Shown here one piece after another: positions 59,980 to 64,000 of a stretch of 64,000 nt of DNA. The notes under the pieces were generated by a model. It searched no databases. It was not told the DNA's origin and saw nothing but the letters and a program-made list of their open reading frames with translations. Origin of the DNA: Microbacterium sp. 67-17 (GTDB lineage Bacteria; Actinomycetota; Actinomycetes; Actinomycetales; Microbacteriaceae); the NCBI RefSeq assembly GCF_001898325.1, contig NZ_MKTR01000012.1, positions 152,375 through 216,374 of the forward strand, given 5' to 3'. The position numbers were made by a program, and so were the translations under genes. The first letter of the stretch is position 1. The number at the start of each line of letters is the position of its first letter.

Positions 59980-60729
59980 CTACTTCTTGCCCTGGGAGGC
60001 GACGGCAGCTGCACCGGCGGCAGCAGCCTCGGGGTCGAGGTACTCGCCGGGACCGAGGGGGACGAGGTTCTCGTCGAGCTTGTAGACCAGCGGGATGCCG
60101 GTCGGAATGTTGAGCTCGGCGATATCGGCGTCGCTGATGCCGTCGAGGTGCTTCACGAGGCCGCGCAGCGAGTTGCCGTGCGCGGTCACGAGGACGGTCT
60201 TGCCCGCACGCAGGTCGGCCGCGATGTCACTCTCCCAGTAGGGCATCATGCGATCGATGACGAGCTTGAGGGATTCGGTGCGCGGCACCTCACCATCGAT
60301 CCCGGCATACCGCGGATCGTGGACCTGGCTGAACTCGCTGTCATCATCCAGCGGCGGCGGCGGCACGTCGAACGAGCGACGCCACAGCATGAACTGCTCG
60401 GGCCCGAACTCTTCGAGGGTCTGCGCCTTGTCTTTACCCTGCAGCGCGCCGTAGTGACGTTCGTTGAGGCGCCAGGTGCGCTTCACGGGAATCCAGAGAC
60501 GGTCGGCGGCATCGAGCGCGATGTTGGCGGTCTGGATGGCGCGGCTCAGCAGCGACGTGTGCAGGACGTCGGGAAGGATGCCCTGCGCGGCCATCAACTC
60601 GCCGCCCCGGCGGGCCTCGGCCTGCCCCTGTTCAGTGAGCCGCACATCGACCCATCCAGTGAAGAGATTCAGCTCGTTCCACTCGCTCTGGCCGTGTCGG
60701 AGAAGGATCAACGTGTATGGCTCGGTCAT
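59980..60729 (-). CDS. gpmA: 2,3-bisphosphoglycerate-dependent phosphoglycerate mutase
   Basis: 249 residues. Catalytic [18 protein letters not shown] with the phospho-His, Glu in [14 protein letters not shown], and second His in [13 protein letters not shown]. Interconverts 3- and 2-phosphoglycerate in glycolysis. ATG 60729 lies 7 bases after TATCAT (60742-60737, minus strand), leaderless; the upstream GTG/ATG extension is rejected for that reason. Confidence 0.97.
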   Translation of the reverse strand: MTEPYTLILLRHGQSEWNELNLFTGWVDVRLTEQGQAEARRGGELMAAQGILPDVLHTSLLSRAIQTANIALDAADRLWIPVKRTWRLNERHYGALQGKDKAQTLEEFGPEQFMLWRRSFDVPPPPLDDDSEFSQVHDPRYAGIDGEVPRTESLKLVIDRMMPYWESDIAADLRAGKTVLVTAHGNSLRGLVKHLDGISDADIAELNIPTGIPLVYKLDENLVPLGPGEYLDPEAAAAGAAAVASQGKK

Positions 60730-60835
60730 GGCCCTCATGATATCGGGGCGAGGTGTCGCGACGGTCGCGAGGGAGGCCGTGAAAGCTCCCCTCGCTGCAC
60801 ACCGGGAACGCTCGGAGCGCTGGCATCATGGGGGC

Positions 60836-61657
60836 GTGCCCTCTCCTCGTTCCGCGCCGACCGGGCGCCCCACGCGGGGGACGACGGGCACGAATCGGTT
60901 GCGTCGCGTCGACCGGTGGATTGCGCGGCATCCGGTGCTCCGTGACGCATCCGAGCCCCTGGTCGTCGATCTCGGGTACGGCGCCACCGGCACCACGACG
61001 CTGGAGCTGGCGGCGCGGCTGTCGCCGGTCAGGTCCGACATTGATGTCGTGGGGTTGGAGATCGACCCGGAGCGCGTCGAGCGGGCACGCGAGCAATTGC
61101 GGGCGGTCCGCGCGGGTCTCACGAGTTTTGACCCTGACACCCGGGTCTCGTTCGCGCGAGGGGGTTTCGAGATCCCGACGCCCCGGCGTCCGATCGTCAT
61201 CCGCGCCCTGAACGTCCTGCGCCAGTACGACGAGTCCGAGGTCGCGGCGGCGTGGTCGCTCATGGCCGGTCGCCTGGCGCCAGACGGATTGCTGGTCGAA
61301 GGGACCTGCGATGAGATCGGGCGCGTCGTGACCTGGGTCGTCATCGGGCCGGATGCCGCACCTCGCTCCCTCACGGTGTCGCTGCGGCTGGCGGGACTCG
61401 ATTCACCGGCGATCGCCGCCGAGCGTCTCCCGAAGGCACTCATCCACCGGAACGTCCCCGGTGAGCGGATCCACACTTTCCTCGCCGATCTCACGCGCGA
61501 GTGGGAGCGGGCCGCACCGCTGTCGACGTTCTCGCCCGTGCAGCGCTGGCGCGCAAGCTTGCAGGCGATGCTCGACGCGGGCTGGCCGCTTGTCGGACGT
61601 CATCGGTGGCGGCTGGGCGAAATCACCGTCCCGTGGGCATCGGTCTCGCCGCGCTGA
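60836..61657 (+). CDS. Class I SAM-dependent methyltransferase
   Basis: 273 residues. Motif I VVDLGYGATGTTTLELAARLS, acidic ribose loop GLEIDPERVERA, and motif IV region (PIVIRALNVLRQYDESEV). Substrate not evident; the asymmetric GYGATG loop is typical of a conserved actinobacterial subgroup. GTG 60836 follows CATCAT (60824-60829) by 6 bases, leaderless. Divergent from gpmA, convergent with the FUSC gene. Confidence 0.85.
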   Translation: MPSPRSAPTGRPTRGTTGTNRLRRVDRWIARHPVLRDASEPLVVDLGYGATGTTTLELAARLSPVRSDIDVVGLEIDPERVERAREQLRAVRAGLTSFDPDTRVSFARGGFEIPTPRRPIVIRALNVLRQYDESEVAAAWSLMAGRLAPDGLLVEGTCDEIGRVVTWVVIGPDAAPRSLTVSLRLAGLDSPAIAAERLPKALIHRNVPGERIHTFLADLTREWERAAPLSTFSPVQRWRASLQAMLDAGWPLVGRHRWRLGEITVPWASVSPR

Positions 61658-61671
61658 GCCCACCGGGCGAA

Positions 61672-62817
61672 TCAGATGCGTGGGACGGCGTGCGCGGCGT
61701 CCTCACCCGACATGCCCGCGGCGGTGAGCAAATCCACGGCAAGGGGCCGAAGCGCCGCAACGAGGTTCTGATCCCCCAGCGTCGAATCGGGAAGCACCAC
61801 GGCAGGATCCAGCCGCACCGCGACAGCGCGGAGTGCCTCACGGGCTACCGGCTCCAGCGAAATGTCACGCAACGACTGGGCGATGAGATCTGCCCCGCGG
61901 CCGAGGTCGGCCAACAGATCGGCAGCGACAGGGCGAGGCTGCCGATCATCGACGAGGTACACCGTGCGCCGAGCGATCACCCGAAGGTTGCGGCAGGCGA
62001 AGTCCATCGCCTGCCAGATGCGCTGGTGGCGCGCGATCTCATGCCGCTGCGAGCGCAGGAACGGCGAGATCCGTGCGATCCCCATGCCCGATTCGAGCGT
62101 CAGCCGCCAGTCGTCGATGTCAGCCTGCAGGGCCCGGGCCTTCTCGAGCCCCCGCTGCGCACGGACGCGGTCGCCCCGTCGCAGGGCCCTGATGATCGTG
62201 TCGGTCGCGCTCTGGAAGCGCGTGAACAACACCTCACCGGAGGCGACCTCGGTGCGTTGCGGGCTGCGCGGGATCAACGCCGTCACGAGCAGCGCCGCGA
62301 TTCCACCGACGACTCCGTCGATAAGGCGCAGCATCGGGGAGCTCGTCGGGATGATCATGACGATAAGCGACTGAATCGCCGCAGCTATCGCAAACCCCGG
62401 TTGGGGTGAGAGGAAGCGTGCGACGGCGAGGGTTGCGGCAAGTGCGAGGCCCAGCTGCCACCAGCCGGAGCCGGCGACCAGGAGCAGCACCTCGGCCACA
62501 AGGATGCCGATGATCATGCCGATCACGGTCTCGAGCACGCGACGCGGCCGAGCGTCTCGGACGAGCCCGAGGCTCGAAACTGTCACCGTCGCGGCAAGCA
62601 GTGGCGCCGGGTGTCCGAGGATATATGTGGCGAAGGCATACGCTCCCGTTGCCGCGACGACGATCTGGACGATGGCGACGGATGACGCACGCAACCGCAT
62701 CCATCCCGGCCGCGGGCTGAACCTACTCCACCAGCGCACCCGAATCGGGAGGGTCAGGGGCGCCGTCTCGTCGGGTGCCGCCGGGCGGGGCGAGCCCGGG
62801 TCTTGCGCCGCGCTCAC
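61672..62817 (-). CDS. FUSC-family membrane protein (aromatic acid exporter type)
   Basis: 381 residues. Six hydrophobic helices in the first ~200 residues (VAIVQIVVAATGAYAFATYILG; LGLVRDARPRRVLETVIGMIIGILVAEVLLLVA; FAIAAAIQSLIVMIIP...) and a helical cytoplasmic C-terminal domain. Resembles AaeB/FUSC exporters of aromatic acids or similar. GTG 62817 overlaps the ygfZ stop (GTGA). Confidence 0.85.
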   Translation of the reverse strand: MSAAQDPGSPRPAAPDETAPLTLPIRVRWWSRFSPRPGWMRLRASSVAIVQIVVAATGAYAFATYILGHPAPLLAATVTVSSLGLVRDARPRRVLETVIGMIIGILVAEVLLLVAGSGWWQLGLALAATLAVARFLSPQPGFAIAAAIQSLIVMIIPTSSPMLRLIDGVVGGIAALLVTALIPRSPQRTEVASGEVLFTRFQSATDTIIRALRRGDRVRAQRGLEKARALQADIDDWRLTLESGMGIARISPFLRSQRHEIARHQRIWQAMDFACRNLRVIARRTVYLVDDRQPRPVAADLLADLGRGADLIAQSLRDISLEPVAREALRAVAVRLDPAVVLPDSTLGDQNLVAALRPLAVDLLTAAGMSGEDAAHAVPRI

Positions 62818-63926
62818 GACCCGGACGGCGCCGCGGCGCTCGCGCGCCGGGAGAGCCGAGGCAGCCGAGGCACGGATGCTGCAGCACCGGCCTCGGGCGG
62901 GACGATCGTCTCGAGCCGGGCGGAGACAGCGCCCTCCGCCGTCTCGACCGTCGCGTCGCCGTCGGGAGTCGTGCGTCTCACGAGAGCCAGTCCGATGGGT
63001 CCGTCATCCATGTGGAGGGCGACGGAGGTGAGGACACCCACCTCGCTACCCGCGACGCGAACCTCGGACCCCGGCGGCGGCAGGATGCTGTCGGCACCGT
63101 CGAGGTGCACCGCCACGAGGCGTCGGGGAGGGTGACCGAGGTTGTGGACCTTGGCGACAGTCTCTTGGCCGCGGTAGCACCCTTTGCTCAGGTGCACGGA
63201 TGTTCGCAGCCAGTCGAGCTCGTGCGGAAGGGAACGTTCGTCGACCTCGCGCGCCCAGCTCGGGCGCCACGCGGCAATGCGCAGCGCCTCGACGGCAAGT
63301 AGGCCGGCCAGCGTCACCTCGCCCGCCGCCGCAGCATCCGCGATCCGGTCGCGCTCGGAAGCCTCGACGATGATCTCGGCCCACTCCCGCGCCTGCCCCG
63401 GATGCTCACCCACCGCGTACCCGTACCCGCCGGCCGTGAGGCCCGGCCACGGGTCGAGCCACACCAGCGGAACGCCCGCGGGCGAGAACGCTGCAAGCCC
63501 GGCCGTGTCGGGTGAGGCCGCGCCGACGACGGCTACCTCATCGACGAGCCGGATCTCGACCCGCATCCGGAACCGCATCTTCGTCAGCCAGGCCACCAGC
63601 GGTTCGGCATCCGCGGAGTCGACCAGGAGCCAGGCGGTCTCGCCATCGTCGATGATTCCGGCGGCATGCTCGATGTGGCCGTTCGGATCCAGAATGAGCA
63701 GCTCGCTGCTTTCTCCCGGTACGAGCCCGGCCACAGCCTGCGACGTGATCGAGTCGAGCCACGCGAGCCGGTCGGGTCCGGTCACGCTGACCGCTGAGCG
63801 ATTCTCGAGCGGAGCGACAGCGTCACCTCGCACCAGTCGGCGCTGCTCGACGAGGGGGTTACCGACGTGCATCAGGATGCCGTCCTCGACCACAGCACCC
63901 GGGACCCGCTCGAACGCGGATGCCAT
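62814..63926 (-). CDS. ygfZ: Folate-binding protein YgfZ (Fe-S cluster assembly/repair)
   Basis: 370 residues, GcvT-like fold. The signature KGCYRGQETVAKVHNLGHPPRRLV holds the conserved Cys. Binds tetrahydrofolate and helps maturation or repair of some Fe-S enzymes. ATG 63926 overlaps the upstream stop (TGATG), placing it in one operon with the gene at the window edge and with FUSC. Confidence 0.93.
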   Translation of the reverse strand: MASAFERVPGAVVEDGILMHVGNPLVEQRRLVRGDAVAPLENRSAVSVTGPDRLAWLDSITSQAVAGLVPGESSELLILDPNGHIEHAAGIIDDGETAWLLVDSADAEPLVAWLTKMRFRMRVEIRLVDEVAVVGAASPDTAGLAAFSPAGVPLVWLDPWPGLTAGGYGYAVGEHPGQAREWAEIIVEASERDRIADAAAAGEVTLAGLLAVEALRIAAWRPSWAREVDERSLPHELDWLRTSVHLSKGCYRGQETVAKVHNLGHPPRRLVAVHLDGADSILPPPGSEVRVAGSEVGVLTSVALHMDDGPIGLALVRRTTPDGDATVETAEGAVSARLETIVPPEAGAAASVPRLPRLSRRASAAAPSGS

Positions 63927-64000
63927 CAGTCGACCTTCGCGAGCCGCGCTGAGGCGTGCGAAGCGAGCGCACCGCCGAGCGCCGCGATATCCCAGGCCCA
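63926..64000 (-). CDS. C-terminal end of a nitrobindin/FABP-like protein (partial)
   Basis: Only the last 24 codons are in the window, reading WAWDIAALGGALASHASARLAKVD then TGA (63928-63926). The ending resembles heme-binding beta-barrel (nitrobindin, formerly DUF1794) proteins, which in actinobacteria often precede ygfZ. The call rests on a short match and on context. The stop overlaps the ygfZ start as TGATG. Confidence 0.55.
   Translation of the reverse strand, partial: WAWDIAALGGALASHASARLAKVD

Overview
This window is a stretch of high-GC actinobacterial chromosome. Gene content points to the family Microbacteriaceae and probably to Microbacterium or a close relative. Reasons: strong G/C at third codon positions, a fused ispDF gene, a DUF3027/cold-shock pair, the mycobacterial-type SerC, gpmA-phoU-senX3-regX3, an imuA'-imuB-dnaE2 cassette, and many genes whose start codon lies 5-8 bases after a TANNNT -10 box (leaderless transcripts). 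No phage, insertion sequence, rRNA or CRISPR was seen. The assignment is inferred from gene families and was not checked against a database.

Layout. 1-3 kb: DUF2975/HTH pair, a membrane protein, tRNA-Arg(CCT) and small genes. 3-10.2 kb: an oxidoreductase, then the LexA-controlled mutagenesis operon imuA'-imuB-dnaE2. 10.3-15.2 kb: isochorismatase-EamA pair divergent from a MarR gene, an HNH nuclease, a candidate structured RNA, an M23 peptidase with a structured leader, and a DtxR/IdeR-type regulator. 15.3-26.2 kb: serC, an unusual zinc-ribbon SDR, NUDIX, DUF3027 and cold-shock genes, an XPB-type helicase pair, a two-component system and a WXG100 protein. 26.3-31.9 kb: groL with two CIRCE operators, cspA, LytR_C/DUF3263, DUF2332, msrB and a transporter. 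32-38.6 kb: tRNA-Thr(TGT) with two tandem tRNA-like satellites, a DsbA-like protein without CXXC, PPK2, an epimerase, an orphan MsiK/UgpC ATPase with a DUF4032 gene, and a frameshifted reductase.

38.7-51.6 kb is an accessory catabolic island: 2-oxoacid dehydrogenase E2 and fused E1, VOC protein, GntR regulator, ketopantoate-reductase-like enzyme, Dabb protein, Zn alcohol dehydrogenase, XRE-cupin regulator, degenerate SDR, M24 enzyme with an altered metal site, hydroxyisobutyrate-dehydrogenase-like enzyme and amidohydrolase. Two transcription units share the same promoter, with the palindrome TACTGGACA-N4-TGTCCAGTA lying over the -35 box. A third site carries the same half-site. I read this as one regulon degrading an unidentified amide- or amine-containing compound.

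51.6-64 kb is core: rlmB, cysS, a GNAT enzyme, ispDF, carD, a lipoprotein, regX3-senX3 divergent from phoU, gpmA, a methyltransferase, a FUSC exporter, ygfZ and the tail of a nitrobindin-like gene.

Beyond the genes, the signals most worth attention are: (1) a dispersed repeat family built from 18-bp-periodic CGGGAGG units in inverted pairs; (2) two identical 91-bp repeats, each holding a D-arm-less tRNA-Thr-like element with an encoded CCA; (3) a structured RNA with an intrinsic terminator at about 13.1-13.26 kb; (4) the shared operator of the catabolic island; (5) a heavily over-represented word GGATGCC/GGCATCC that also forms inverted pairs at terminators.
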